The notes: generated from the letters alone by a model not told the origin. Positions 21,990 to 34,109 are shown, numbered from the stretch's first letter. The stretch is DNA of 64,000 nucleotides from Tetracentron sinense (GCA_015143295.1 CM026551.1:45930034-45994033), one strand, 5' to 3'. Program-made: numbers and translations.

Positions 21990-23390
21990 AAGATGTTAGA
22001 GATTTGCTTGCGTCCACTTTCTCTTTCTTAGGTAATCAGAGATATGCCTGTTCATTCCTCCCTCATAGCTTTACAGAGGGAAGACTTCATGATGTAGGAG
22101 GTGCATCCCATGGAAGTGGACCTAATGATCCAAATTCCTTAAGGGCCGTACGGAAGGACTATGAGAGGCTATTGATTGGAATTGGGATCATATTCAATGA
22201 CGAGTTCTATGGGATTGGAGTTTGGATCATATTCAATATCGATTGGATTTAGGAGAGTTCAATGTTTTTTGATCGGTAGGAGAGTTCAATCGCACCCACT
22301 TGTCAATACGCGTCCCTTTTAACTCTATTTAACTGTGGTTAAGATTCTCTAACCCTTGGGGTTAAAGAATTTAAGATTCTCTAACCCTTGGGGTTAAAGA
22401 ATTTAACCTTAATTTTTAGAAAAAGAACTCAAATATACCCTTTAAACCAGAGTTAAAGGGGCTTTATGAGTGCGATTGAACTCTCCTAAGAGGAAGGCCA
22501 ACACCCATATGAGTCTTCTCATAAGAGGAAGGCCCCTTAATTAGGCCCAAGTGGGTTTCACTCTGAGTTATTTTTTTTAAAAAATAATTCGTTGCTGTTT
22601 TTTTTAGTTAGTTATAGTTATTAATTATAATTTGGATTCGGAGTTATATTTCTTGAGGCTTTGTTTGTTTGGAGGTTGAGGGAAAACATTGTGGAAAAGA
22701 AAAAAATAGTGAGCCTTGGGATAAAAATAGAAGCTTAAGTTGGAATATGATTTATTTTTAGAAGTTAGAGTTAGAATGGTTTTTCCTTAAGATTTTGGTA
22801 CTGTAGTCTATAAATAAGTAGCCATGCTTTGTAATTAACTAATGAATGTTTTTGTATGAATTGAAGAAGTGAAGGGAAGATTTCTCTTAGTTGATTTGAT
22901 TGCTGATTTTGTTGATCTCTGTTGCTGTTGCTTGAATAAAACAATCAATTCAATTCATTCCTAGCACTAGCCGAACCACAGGTGAGTGGAGATTTCAATT
23001 CTTCGATCAACATCAATTCTTTTCTTGCTCTTATAGTAGCCGGACACTATAGGTAATTTCCTTTGATCTTTTGCAATTTGTTCAAATATAATTGCTCTAG
23101 ATTAAAAGGCACTAATTTAAATTCTTAGAATTGGGATTTTTCTAATTGAACCCTATTTTTGCTCTTTGATCAAATTAATTAAGGGGTTTTACTCCTAGAC
23201 ATCAATTTGATTGAAGGACACCGTCAAATTCAGTTTAGGATTCGGATCTTAAGATTAATTGGAGTTTTTCATCTTTCTGGAAAAATTCAGATATGTCCCC
23301 TACAATTAAAGGTAATTGTTGAGTGACCTAAAGAGATTATTTTAATCTGAAATATTATACCTAGACATATTGCAATCAGTAGAATAAACT
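21990..23390 (+). mobile_element. Gypsy LTR region upstream of gag (copy 1)
   Basis: It shares text with 29480-30180 in direct orientation, including 'CTTCTCATAAGAGGA', 'TAGTAGCCGGACAC' and 'TTTGATCTTTTGCAATTTGTTCAA'. It ends just before a primer-binding-like TGGTATCAGA at ~23394. The similarity also includes some sequence on both sides of the presumed LTR, so the exact LTR limits are not fixed. A separate short element interrupts it at about 22175-22488. Confidence 0.5.
22277..22488. mobile_element. 212-bp element with TAGGAGAGTTCAATCGCAC inverted ends
   Basis: The left end is TAGGAGAGTTCAATCGCACC. The right end is its complement with one change. The interior shares GTCCCTTTTAACTC and AACTGTGGTTAA words with the Helitrons at 6266-7184 and the MITEs at 10923 and 38137. 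It contains an exact 32-bp tandem duplication (22341-22372, 22373-22404). Confidence 0.6.
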
Positions 23391-23469
23391 GGTGGTATCA
23401 GATTTTTTGTCAAGACTTATGAAAATTACCAAAATACGCTTACTGAGGGTTTTGCTTTTGGATTGATCC

Positions 23470-24019
23470 TCTTATATTAGAAGGCCATTGCTTCCATTCC
23501 AACGCCAATTTTTGGTCTCTGTGCAAACTTTAATATATTTAACTGGTTTGAGTGAAAATACTTGTATGGCTGCGGAAACGGACGATCACAAGGCTTTTGG
23601 AGCTTTGGTTGGAAGAATGGATGGTTTTGTGGCAAGGACGATGAAAATGGAAGAAAAGTTAAATCAGCTATAGTGTAAATTTGAGGAGAAAGGAAGTAGC
23701 TCCAATTGTGCAACATTAGCATGATAGAGATTATGGGGTTAAAGGTTGACATTCCAGAGTTCCATAGCTTTACCCAGATGTTAATTTGGAATGGCCAATG
23801 GGTGAATGTTGTAGAAGGGATTTTTGCCTACAAGTATGTGTGAGAAGACAGAAAAGTTCCTTTTATTGTCACTAAGTTTAAAGGTTATGCTTTGACACGG
23901 TGACATTCTCTATTGCAGACTTCTGTACAACAAGGATGAGAGTTGGCTAATACTTGGCCTGTGCTTAAGAAGGAGCTCAATAGACAATTTGATGCTATAA
24001 ATAGTGCTCATACTGTCTA
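23470..24019 (+). pseudogene. Gypsy gag, 5' part (split by a Copia insertion)
   Basis: After the primer-binding-like site the translation gives FGALVGRMDGFVARTMKMEE, then GLKVDIPEFH, EGIFAYKYV, EDRKVPFIVTKFKGYAL and ELNRQFDA. This order is typical of plant Ty3/Gypsy gag (retrotransposon gag domain). Stops are present within it (for example after MEEKLNQL and YKYV), so it is dead. The coding trace is broken at 24024 by the Copia at 24025-28481 and resumes at about 28490. Confidence 0.7.
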
Positions 24020-24024
24020 TAATC

Positions 24025-24275
24025 CAACAGAAGAAGAAGATGAAGAGAACGGAAGCGCCATGAGGCTGGGTATCGCAACTTAGAGGGTTTTCTCAACAGG
24101 AGCTAAAAGATTTCTTTGCCGATTGGATTGAGAATCTCAAGGGGATCAATCTCCTGTTATAAATCTCGATATGTAACCTCTCTTGGATTTCAACTATTGA
24201 GTTGGAGACAAAATAGGAAATGGAATGTTGGAACGTTACCAATCTCTAACAGCACATCGACCATTAGAGCTAATA
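24025..24275 (-). repeat. 3' LTR of the composite Copia (251 bp)
   Basis: It matches 28250-28481 (same orientation) and 25207-25456 (inverted). The outer terminal bases have mutated (CA in place of the expected TG on the plus strand). Confidence 0.75.
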
Positions 24276-24439
24276 GCTTCCACTTGGCCATGTAGGTCGT
24301 TACATATCATAATACTCTTCTTATCTAGAGGTTCTTACAACATTGTTGCATATGTACTTCATAGTAAAACACAATCATGAGGTTTTTCTGATATACACGG
24401 ATATGCCCTTTATGATAAAATCCTACGTGTTTGGAGTTC

Positions 24440-25080
24440 ATTAACTTAGGTGTCCCTAAGTCCCATTAAGCTAGCATGCTTAGCAAATAACTCCGCACTT
24501 AGTGCCTTTGTTAAAGGATTGAGAATCATATTCGTCGAAGGTAAATGACTTACTATCACTTCACCCTTCTCAACCATATCACTAATGTAGTGATATTCTA
24601 CTTCAATGTGTCTTCCTTTTGAGCTATTCCTCTTCCTCCATCTTCTTTGCCTGCATGACGTATTGATCCAGGGCACCTTCATGGCACGAAAGTGCCTGGG
24701 TAACACTGGTAAAATCTATACCCTTTTGATTCTTTTGAGTAACTTATAAAGTGAAATCTTATTATCTTAGGTTCTAAATTGTTTCTAAGTTGATGTGGAA
24801 TCATCACATGTGCTATTGAAACCCATTTATGTAAGTTAGATAAATCAGCCATTCTACTGTCCATATTCATAAGATGTTTCTACAACTTTAGATGGAATTC
24901 TGTTAAGAATGTAAATAGTTGTACTAATTGCTTCACCCCGAAAAGTTTTAGACAACTTAGCATGTGACAACATAGATCTAGTCATATCCATGAGTGTTCT
25001 ATTTCATCTTTCAGAAACGCCGTTTTGTTGTGGCATGTAAGGCATATCCGTGTATATCAGAAAAACTTCATGATTGTGTT
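24440..25080 (-). pseudogene. Copia integrase and RNase H C-terminal fragments
   Basis: On the minus strand, PYMPQQNGVSER and NRTLMDMTRSMLSHAKLS (integrase core end) are followed, after a large deletion, by the RNase H tail ending HIEVEYHYISDMVEKGEV, NPLTKALSAELF and a stop at 24446. Frameshifts and stops lie between. Reverse transcriptase is absent. Confidence 0.75.
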
Positions 25081-25206
25081 TTACCATGAAGGCCATATAC
25101 AACAATGTTCTAAGAACCTCATGGTTGTGACATTTTCATAATGAACAATGTTCTAGATAAAAAGAGTGTTATGATATTGTAACGAACCACATGGACAAGT
25201 GGGAGA

Positions 25207-26565
25207 TGTTAGCTCTAATGGCCATGGTGCCATTAGAGATTGGTAATGTTCTAACATTCTACTTTCTATTCTGACTCCACCTCAAGGGTTGAAATCCAGA
25301 AGAGGTTACATACTGAGATTTATAAAAATGAATTGATCCCCATGAGATTCTCAATCCAATCTTCAGAGAAATCTCTTAACTTTGTTGAGAAAACCCTCCA
25401 AGTTGCGACACCCAACCTCATGGCGCTTATGTTCTCTTCATTCTCTTCTTCCGCCACTGGCATTAGAGCTTATAGATCTTGGGGTTTCTACTTCTTCTCT
25501 CGACCTTCTTCTTTAAACTAGTTTGTGGCGGAGTAGCGGAGATTGCAGTTCATCCCAAAGAAGAAGCAAATGTTGTGTGTAAGGCTGGGTTCTTGAACCA
25601 TGTTGAAAACATCTTTTTTTTTCTTTAAGAAAAAGGAAAGGAAAAAATAGAGGATTGAAGGAAGAATGATAATTTGGTGTGGATAGACCAACTGTTATTT
25701 CATTCTCTGAATATTTCATGGTCTTGAGTTTTTCTTTGGAAACACATACGTTTTTTCCTCTCAAAATAGAGAGAGTTTGTGATATTTTCTCTATTGAACA
25801 TTGAGGTCGAGGAAGAACTACTTTTGGTACTTTCAATAGGTAAAATCATAAAGGTTTTGTTACAATGTTGAGCTCATACCCATATTAGCCTTAGGATAGT
25901 TTTTTTTGTGAAAAAACAGGGAAACAATGTTTCAAACACCCACTTCTCTTACCAACTCAAAAGTGATAAGATTTGTGGGGCCTCTTTGCTTGTTGTCTGG
26001 AAGAGATAAAGAGAAATGCTTCCTCTCCATCTATGGCTGCAAAGTGAAAGTTTCTACAATACTCTGTCTACGACTTCTTGGAGGGCCACAACACCAAAAC
26101 TAGATTGTTGATAGGGAGACTCAGCCACAGTAAGCAATATTCCAATAAAGCCAACTCTGGTAATAAAATTTAAATAAATTTTATTATTTTTTAATTTATT
26201 TACTATACATGTAGTAGATTAAAAAAGATTTCTTTTATAATCGCAATTCGCAAATAGGGCAATTATAAATGAACTATCTAAGCTTGAAAAATTAAATGGT
26301 CTAAATTATGACATGTGGATGAGGAAAATAGAATATCTTCTCATTCAAGATAGAATTCACCATATTTTGACGAAAGGCCACAAAGCTTTAGAGATAAATT
26401 CACTATGTTATGACCATAGACCCACAAAGCTTAGGAGATAAACCCACAATAGAAGAAAATGCTAAATTAGAAAATTTTCAAGGAGATGATTTGATTGCTA
26501 AGACAACTATTTTACCTTTCATGTAAAATGATTTAATTAAAGTATTTGAAAATTACAAGACAACC
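25207..26565 (+). repeat. left arm of the Copia palindrome (LTR-PBS-leader-gag)
   Basis: An LTR (25207-25456, TGTTAGCTCTAATGG...CCGCCA) is followed by a primer-binding-like site CTGGCATTAGAGCTTA (initiator-Met type, one or two changes), a ~780-bp leader, and gag from ~26255 (NRAIINELSKLEKLNGLNYD, then MWMRKIEYLLIQDRIHHILT). It is the inverted copy of 26640-28481. Confidence 0.8.
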
Positions 26566-26639
26566 AAAACTACGATGGATGCTAAGAAAATATCTTCTCA
26601 TTCAAGGCTAAGACAACCGTCATAATTTTGATTAGATTT

Positions 26640-28481
26640 TAATTTTTAAAGACTTAATTAAATTGTTCTCCATGAAATGTAAAATGGTTGTCTTTGCAGT
26701 CATATAGTCTTCTTGAAAATTTTCTAAATTAGCCCTTTTTTTGTAGTGGGTTTATCTCCAATGCTTGGTGGGTCTGTAGTCAAAACATAGTGAATTCTAT
26801 CTTGAATGACAAGATATTCTATTTTCCTCCCCCACATGCCCAAATTTAGACCATTTAATTTTTCAAGCTTAGATAGTTCATTTATATCTGCCCTATTTGC
26901 CATTATAAAATATATCTTTTTTAATTTACTATATCTATAGTAAATAAAGTAAAAAGAATAAAATTTAAAATGTTTTGACCAGAGTTGGCTTTATTGGAAT
27001 ACTGCTTACTGTGGTTAAGCCTCCGTATTAACAATCTGGTTTTGGTGTTGTAGCTCTCCAAGAAGCCGTAGATAGAGTATTGTCGAAACTTTCACCTTAC
27101 AGCCATAGATGGAGATGAAGCACTTCTCTTTATCTCTTCCAGACAACATGCAGAGAGGGCGGCCCCACAAATCTTACCACTTTCAAGTTAGTAAGAGAGG
27201 TGGGTGTTTGAAACATTGCCTCCCTTTTCTTTACAAAAAAAATCCAAAGTTAATATGTGTAGGAGCTCAACACCCTTATGCTTATCTATTGAAAGCAAGG
27301 TAAAAAAAAAGGGTTTTGGACACCGTAACGGACACGGTCGAAACCTTTACGTAACGCCGTTACGTAATGGTTTCGGCCTTTACTTATTTTTATTATTTTT
27401 TTCTTAAAAAAATCCAAAAAATTCTAATAAATAGAAAAAAAAAATATAATAAATGAGTAACAAGATACATTTAAACCCAATATGAAGCTCAAAATTTAGA
27501 AATAAGGAAATTAGATAGATCGAGGGTTGAAGCATACCCGAAATAAAGAACCTGTCTTGGATTCCTTCAAATCTATGAATCAAACCCCAAATCAAGTTGT
27601 TAATCAACAAAAAACAAAAATATTATAGGAAAAAAAAGGTACTAAGAATAGGTAGAGAAGAAGAGAGGAAGCAAATATGAGGTTTTAGAATGAGTTTGGG
27701 GATTTTCAGAACCCAGTCCTACGACCGAATCCTTTACGTATCGGGCGTAATGCCCGTTACGTAACGGTTTCTAGCGTTATGGTTTTGTTTCGGGATAAAC
27801 GGGTAAAGGTACGGTATTGGGTATCGGAGGCCACCGAAACCTTTAGGTAACGATTTTGACGATTTTTTAAACCAAGATTGAAAGTAGCAAAAGGAGTTCT
27901 TGAACCTTAATGTTCAATAGAGAAAATATCCCAAACTCTCTGGTTTGAGAAAGAAAACACGTATGTGTTTCCAAAGAAAAGCTTTAGTCTAGGAAATCTT
28001 CAAAGAAGGAAATAACGGTAGGTCTGTCCACACAAAATCTATAGTCTTCTTCCTTCGTTCCTCTGTTTTCCCCCTTCCTTTTTCTGAAGCATAAATCTGT
28101 TTTCAGTAACAACAATGGGTCAAGGACCCAACCTTGCAAAACGTTTGCTGCTTCTTTGGGATGAACTGCAATCTTCGCCGCAAACGAATTCAAAGAAGAA
28201 GATCAAGAGAAGAAGCAGAAACCCTAAAATATATAAGCTTTGATACCAGTGACGGAAGAAGAAGATGAAGAGAACGGAAGCGTCGTGGGACTAGGTGTCA
28301 TAACCAAGGTTTTCTTGACAAGAATTAAGAGATTTCTCTGAAGATTGGATTGCGAATCTCATGGGAATCAATCCCCTTTTATAGATCTCGGTCTGTAACC
28401 TCTCTTGGATTTCAGCCCTTGAGTTGGAGACATAATAGGAAATGGAATTTTGGAATGGCACCATGACCATTAAAGCTAACA
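26640..28481 (-). repeat. right arm of the Copia palindrome, including the 5' LTR (28250-28481)
   Basis: In mirror order it contains the gag start (~26640-26900), leader, primer-binding site (complement of GCTTTGATACCAG at 28237-28249) and the LTR. It is longer than the left arm because of the insertion at 27296-27876. The spacer between arms is ~75 bp. Confidence 0.8.
27296..27876. mobile_element. 581-bp TIR element (CAAGG family), 8-bp TSD ATTGAAAG
   Basis: It is flanked by exact ATTGAAAG (27288-27295, 27877-27884). It starts CAAGGTAAAAAAAAAGGG and ends TTTTTTAAACCAAG. The interior repeats ACGTAACGGTTTCGG-like words at both ends. The uninterrupted left arm of the palindrome gives the empty site. 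Confidence 0.8.
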
Positions 28482-28486
28482 TAATC

Positions 28487-29440
28487 AACTTTAAAACTTA
28501 CGTCAAGGAAATAAGAGTGTTAGGAAATACATGGAAGAAGAATTTTACAAGCTTTCTTTGAGGTGTACAACAATGACTAAATACTAATGTGACCTTGCAC
28601 ATATGGCTTTCATCTCAACCGGTGTTAATTACCAATATGCTTTATCATTGGAGCAGAAGATGTTTTACTTATTCAACCAAATTGACATAGAGCTAAAGTA
28701 TTTGAAGCCAATATTGAAAGTACTCCAAAACAGAGGAAGATAGTTAACAGAGAATACAAGCGGGTGGAGCACAAGGACGTTACTTGTTACTCTTGTGGAA
28801 ACAAGGACATGTTTCTATTACATGTCCTAAGAAGACCGTGGTAGTCATGGATGAAGTATCTGTAGGACAAGAAGAGAATGGCCTTGAGGAAGACGAGATA
28901 GTAGAATTTGAAGGGGAGGTATCAAGGATTCTAATGGCGCATAGAGTGTACTCTTGCAAGAGGTGATTTAGAGAAACAAAAGGAGAGGCCTTATTTTACC
29001 ACCCAGGGAAATTCTAACTTGCAGAGAATGGCTATATGAGAGTCCATGCTATTTTTTATAATTAGAGTGGACTTGAAGTCTTATTTCATCTATAAGCTTG
29101 TAGCAAGATTGGGAATGAAGAGTATACGTACTAAGAAAGAATGGGAAAATGCATGGTACAAGAAGGGTACTCTAGAGTTTTTAATAATTGTGGTCCGAAT
29201 TCAGTTGGGTTCGGCTATTTTTTTACCACTTGTTATGTGTGTGATATGGATGCTTGTCATATCATACTCATGGGACCATTTCAGTATGATCATGATGTCA
29301 TGTACTATGCTAGATCTAATTCGTATGTGGTATATGATTGTGGAAGGAAGCACATATTCAAAGCTGCTAAGAGTAAGACATGCCAATATACAGTTTCAAT
29401 AGAAATCCAAGCGAAGAATCCGTTAACTGCAGGATGAGCA
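28487..29440 (+). pseudogene. Gypsy gag zinc knuckle and protease remnant
   Basis: It resumes the gag trace from 24019. Around 28775-28830 a CCHC knuckle is readable across a frameshift (CYSCGN then KQGHVSITCPKK). Acidic text (EENGLEEDEIVEFEG) follows. Then a protease-like region gives KLVARLGMKS, CDMDACHIILMGPFQYDHDV and SYVVYDCGRK. The catalytic D-S/T-G triad of the protease is not intact (DLK at that place). Reverse transcriptase, RNase H and integrase are missing. Confidence 0.65.
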
Positions 29441-29479
29441 CACTTTCAAGTTCGAGGTCAAACTTTTCACACCCAGGGA

Positions 29480-30180
29480 GATTGATGAAGGAGCATCGCA
29501 TGGAAGTAGATCTAAATTCCTTCAGGGCCGGTTGGACAGCTATGTGAGGCTATTGGATTGAGGCCAAACACCGCTATGAGCCTTCTCATAAGAGGAGAGC
29601 CCATTAATTATGCCCAAGTAGGTTTTGGCCCTTTTTTTTCATTTTCTTTTTTAACTACTTGCTGTTTTTTTTAGTTACTATATATATATATATAGAGAGA
29701 GAGAGATTGAAGTGAAGTGAAGTGAAGTGAAGGGAGGATTTCTCATGGTTGAGATCAACATCAATTCTTTCCTTGCTCCTATAGTAGCCGGACACCATAT
29801 AAGATAGATTCCTTTGATCTTTTGCAATTTGTTCAATTATAATTGCTCTAGATTAAATTCTCCTAATTTTAAATCCTAGAATTAGGGGTTTTCTAATTGA
29901 AACCCTAATTTTGCTCTTTGATTAAACTAATTAAGGACTTTTGTTCTTAGATATCATTTTGATCTTAGAAAATCATCAATTTCAGTTTAGGACTGGTATC
30001 TTGAGATTAATTGAAGTTTTCCATCTTTCTAGACAATTCTAGATATGTCTCCTACTGTTCAAGTTAATTGTTCAAGTGACCTAGAGACATTGTTTTGAAT
30101 TTTGATCTGAAATTTTATACCTAACATATTTCAATCAGTGGAATACATTGGTGGTGTCACAAGACTTGTGAAAATTACTA
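29480..30180 (+). mobile_element. Gypsy LTR region, copy 2
   Basis: A direct, diverged copy of parts of 22060-23460. It follows the protease remnant after a large deletion of pol. A (GAAGT)n-like stretch lies at 29708-29735. The primer-binding-like site has decayed (GGTGGTGTCACA), yet similarity continues past it, so it may belong to a second element in tandem. Confidence 0.5.
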
Positions 30181-30536
30181 AATACCCACAGTAATCCGAG
30201 TAATTTCAGGTTTTTGTTCTCAGTTTATATGACTTCCTTTTTCTTACATTTGTTTGCCTTCATCTCATTTTGGAATAATTCTAAAACAATGTTTGATGTT
30301 TCTGGAGGAATAGGTTACAGATATGTATGAGCTTTAGTCTTTAACCAAGGGTTTGTAATTCAAATACAATGTTTGATGTTTGATATTAAAACAATGTTTG
30401 ATGTTAAAGACTTTTAACCGAGGGTTTGTAATTCATAAGAAATGAATATATGCCGAATTTATCATAATAATGTCTACACACTATATATAGTTATATTGAA
30501 AGATGTCTTTTAAGGAGAACTACCTTTGAATACACC

Positions 30537-30670
30537 ACCACATCGTCGCATGTTACGTAAGTAATAGCACCAAGTCATCTTCACCATCACCAGAGCCTTA
30601 TTCCAATTATCGCATGTTATGTAAGTAATGGCATCTAGTCATCTTCATCATTGCCAGAGCCTAATTCCAT
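30537..30670. repeat. tandem duplication, ~65 bp x 2
   Basis: Two imperfect units share CGCATGTTA(C/T)GTAAGTAAT, GTCATCTTCA and CCAGAGCCT(A/T)ATTCCA. Confidence 0.8.
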
Positions 30671-31624
30671 CACATGTTGTCAGGACAAATCCAATTCCAC
30701 CATGCCATTCTATAAAGACTGATATACTTTGTTGGGGTATGTGTCTTCAATTCTTTTCTCACTACCTTAATCTATGTTAATATTGTCGGCTTTCATCTCG
30801 CACTTAAAGATCCTTAACTTGCACTAGAGTAGAGTGGTCCTCCACTAGCTGGAGCCAAGAAACTTAAACAGGTTCTGTGGTTGGATACTGAACTATCTAA
30901 ACTCATCCAGTGTGATTGTACTATTGTAGTAAGCAGTCTGACTAGGATTTCTCTGTTTCTGGGAAAAGTCAGGTAGTTGAGTCATGAGTGCATTAAAATC
31001 ATCGGTGTAGTATTACTGGAATTTGAAATATGTATCTTTCATCGAACTTGATTATTGCTTAGAACTTATAAAACTCAAGATTCTAGACATGGAAAACTGC
31101 GACTAGTAATAACCACAGCTAATACAAACTTGATTAAGGTGGTTTTGCTGGAATGGTTGTAGCAGCAGTTGGTAGGAACAAGAGGATAGGTTCAGAAACT
31201 GGAGATTGGCACAAAAGCATATTCATGTTACTATGTTATTACATCTGAAACCTTCTTTGCAGCATCAATTTCTTTTTTCTGATATAAATGTACATGGAAT
31301 CCTTGCATCAAAATCGGGTTGGACATGGGACGAGAATGATTCCGTTCCCACTGTCTGTGCTATAAGTTGGAATCCTAAATTCAACTGGTGCCACCAAGAT
31401 CTCCCATATCGATTCAACTAGGCAATCCAAAGTGTCATTAGGCCTATCATGCCAAGTTGTTCATAAATTATCCAATCTTCATACTACGCAAAATTTGCAC
31501 GTGTCGTTCTCATTCAGTTTCTACCTAAATTCCCAATATGCAGTCAAAGACTCCAAACTAAATACAGTTAGAACTCGCCGTATTGGAATTCAATCACTTC
31601 ATTGTACATACAGTCATACAAATG

Positions 31625-31786
31625 CATGTTCTGCTTATTTTTTGGCTAATGTGTGCAAGAGTAAGGTCTGCATATTTGTACATGTTCTGTTTATTTTTTG
31701 GCTAATGTGTGCAAGAATAAGGTCTGCATATTTGTACATGTTCTGTTTATTTTTTGGCTAATGTGTGCAAGAATAAGGTCTGCATA
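31625..31786. repeat. tandem repeat, 56 bp x ~2.9
   Basis: Units start at 31625, 31681 and 31737, each beginning CATGTTCTG(C/T)TTATTTTTTG. The second and third differ by almost nothing, so expansion is recent. Confidence 0.95.
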
Positions 31787-33008
31787 CATATGTTTCCAAT
31801 CATAATTTCTTATACATAGGATATATGTGTGTATTTACAGATGCAGATAAACATAATGATTTATAGAGAGACCAGGAATATCCTTGTTGTTATAATCCCT
31901 CTTAAGACAAGTGCAAGTCCAATTTATCTGAATTTAAGATTGGCATTTATTCCAATCATAACAGCTGTCTGACCTAACTTTTTCCACACATCAGAAAGTT
32001 GTTTCCTCCGCAAAAATGCCATAATCATGCCTCGTGAAAACATGTTATCATGTGTATTAACTTCTCTAGTGCAATTGATGCAGGTAAGTGAAGATGGAGA
32101 GTGGTCGGAGCCGTGGGTGAATGCATGCCTTTCCCGCCTCCAGGGAAAGAAAAAAAACATCATTATTATGCTTCTGAAATTATCAATATTTACTTCATAT
32201 ATTTTGAAGCCATTCAGGAGTTGTATGTATGCATTCAAGCATCGTGTGTTTTCTGGTAAGATATAACATTAAACATATTACTTTTATCGTACGGTTTGAT
32301 GATGTTGTTGTGCTTTTTGGATTTCTATTTTATGGAACTAAATGCTTTTATATCTCTGAAAATTGTGTTTTGGAACTGGGTTCCTCCTTTCCCTCGTGGC
32401 AATATGATTTGTTTGATATTGTTCATTTCATCGTTCTTCTATTCTGATGAGGCTTGGGTGTTAGATTACCCTTCTTGGTAGGAATTAAAACATCAAGACA
32501 ATAGTCATAATCCTACAAGGATCTTCACTCATTCTTTAAAAGTAAAACCATGTAATCAAATTGTTAATACAAAATTTACATTGGCACCTTCAGATTCAGA
32601 CATGACGAAAACCTTGAATTGGTCAGGCTTTGATACTTGCGAGGAGAATGGTTTCTTGGCCTCTTTTTGCCTCACCTTTTAAGGGGGCTAGGGTTTTCTC
32701 TTGAGAATGATAAGATCCTAGGACCATTTTTCTTTTTATATGTTACTAGAGTTCTTCTAATTATAGAACTCTTCCTAATTAGAAACCTAATTGGCTTCTA
32801 TCAATGATTATGATGCCACGCTTCTTGGGTGTATAAATTATCGATACTCTTTGATCGAGGAGATACTTATAATCTTTATACTAGTTATTTTTTTTTTGCC
32901 ACTTTATGAGAGTTTCCAATTTAGCTTTTATAAAAAAAACTCTTGCGATCATTGTAAGACCACTTAGGAAAATTTTCTTACATACTCTCACTTGGTCTAC
33001 AATAATTG

Positions 33009-33009
<1 letters not shown>

Positions 33010-33059
<50 letters not shown>
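33010..33059. repeat. (AC)n(AT)n microsatellite, ~50 bp
   Basis: A long AC run passing into an AT run, like 3394-3432. Confidence 0.9.
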
Positions 33060-34109
33060 ATTTGAAAATGATTTGTGAATCATTTTTGGGATTGCAAATA
33101 TCATTTGATAGAAAACTTAATAGTGGCTACCTTTAGAAACAAAACTCTCTAAAACTAATATTCTTTTGCCCGCCCTACCATTAGTGGGAATCAGAGAATA
33201 ACCACATCATTTATAGATATGACATGCTTCTGGTCACAACCCTATTATCTTTCTCCTTCTCCTTTCTAAATCAACTTGTACAGAATTATCATGAAATTTT
33301 ATTGATTGCTGATTAGAATAATTCTTTTGGTCCCAAGTCCCAATCTAGAGACAACTTAATTAAGTCTCCAATGTCTTAAACTTTAAATTAGACACATTTT
33401 GAGACTAGTATGCTTTTAACTTGAAGCGCATGTCTCAACTGTCAACTAATAGTCATCTCTTTTTAGAGTCTATGTAGGATCCTGTATTTTTGAGATAATC
33501 TTAACAGGGTACGAACATAACTATAAAGGATTTTACCACCCCCCATTTTGAAAACCATCCTTCAAAGTGGTTTTGAAGATGCATTTTTTGTATACACAAT
33601 ATTATATAATCATGTTTTACTATTTGGCTTTTATCTGCATTTATCCTAATGCCCTAAGTTTATCTATCAATTTTAGATAAATTATCTAAAACTTTAAGAG
33701 GCGACTATAGACGCTAATAATGTCTACATTTAACTAATATAATATATATAGTCACATGCAAAAATTCCCTTACCTTCTTCAAGTTTGATAAATGCAGTAC
33801 ATAAAATTTTGTTATATTATAGCTATAACCCAAAACTCACATAGGTGAGTGAGCACCATTTAATGAATCTGACATATTTAGAGTAACTCATAGGTCAATT
33901 TTAATTTTGAACATCCATATGAATATATTGATTCCAAAACACCACATTAGATGAATACTCTTTTACAATTCATTGCCAGGCAGATAATAATAAAAGGAGA
34001 AGTAATCTGTCGAGATAAAATTGTAGCCTCCCACTAATCTTAATATCACAAGGATGTTGTAAGTTACAATCCAATAATATAACACTATAAGAATATAAAA
34101 CTATCAGCG

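Larger units (their letters stand above)
24025..28481 (-). mobile_element. composite Copia retrotransposon with internal inverted duplication, TSD TAATC
   Basis: Exact TAATC duplications (24020-24024 and 28482-28486) flank a 4457-bp unit inserted in a Gypsy gag. In minus-strand order it holds: 5' LTR (28481-28250), primer-binding site, leader and gag start (to ~26640), then the same leader-gag-PBS-LTR in inverted order (26565-25207), then integrase and RNase H remnants (25080-24446), polypurine-like sequence and the 3' LTR (24275-24025). The middle of pol is missing. The right arm carries a later 581-bp TIR insertion. Confidence 0.8.
30181..34109. other. intergenic DNA without recognised genes
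   Basis: No coding region could be supported on either strand. It contains two short tandem arrays and a microsatellite (listed separately) and repeated ACAATGTTTGATGTT words at 30290-30405. The base composition differs little from its surroundings. Confidence 0.4.

Noticed and set aside
31432..31761. 109-codon open frame over the 56-bp triplication
   Set aside because: Its C-terminal half is simply the translated tandem repeat. It starts at a non-ATG codon.
31924..32266. Possible small gene on either strand near 32 kb
   Set aside because: Both strands are open for ~80-100 codons, but no domain, splice pair or homology clue supports one. A GTAAGT word after GCAG at ~32082 is not enough.
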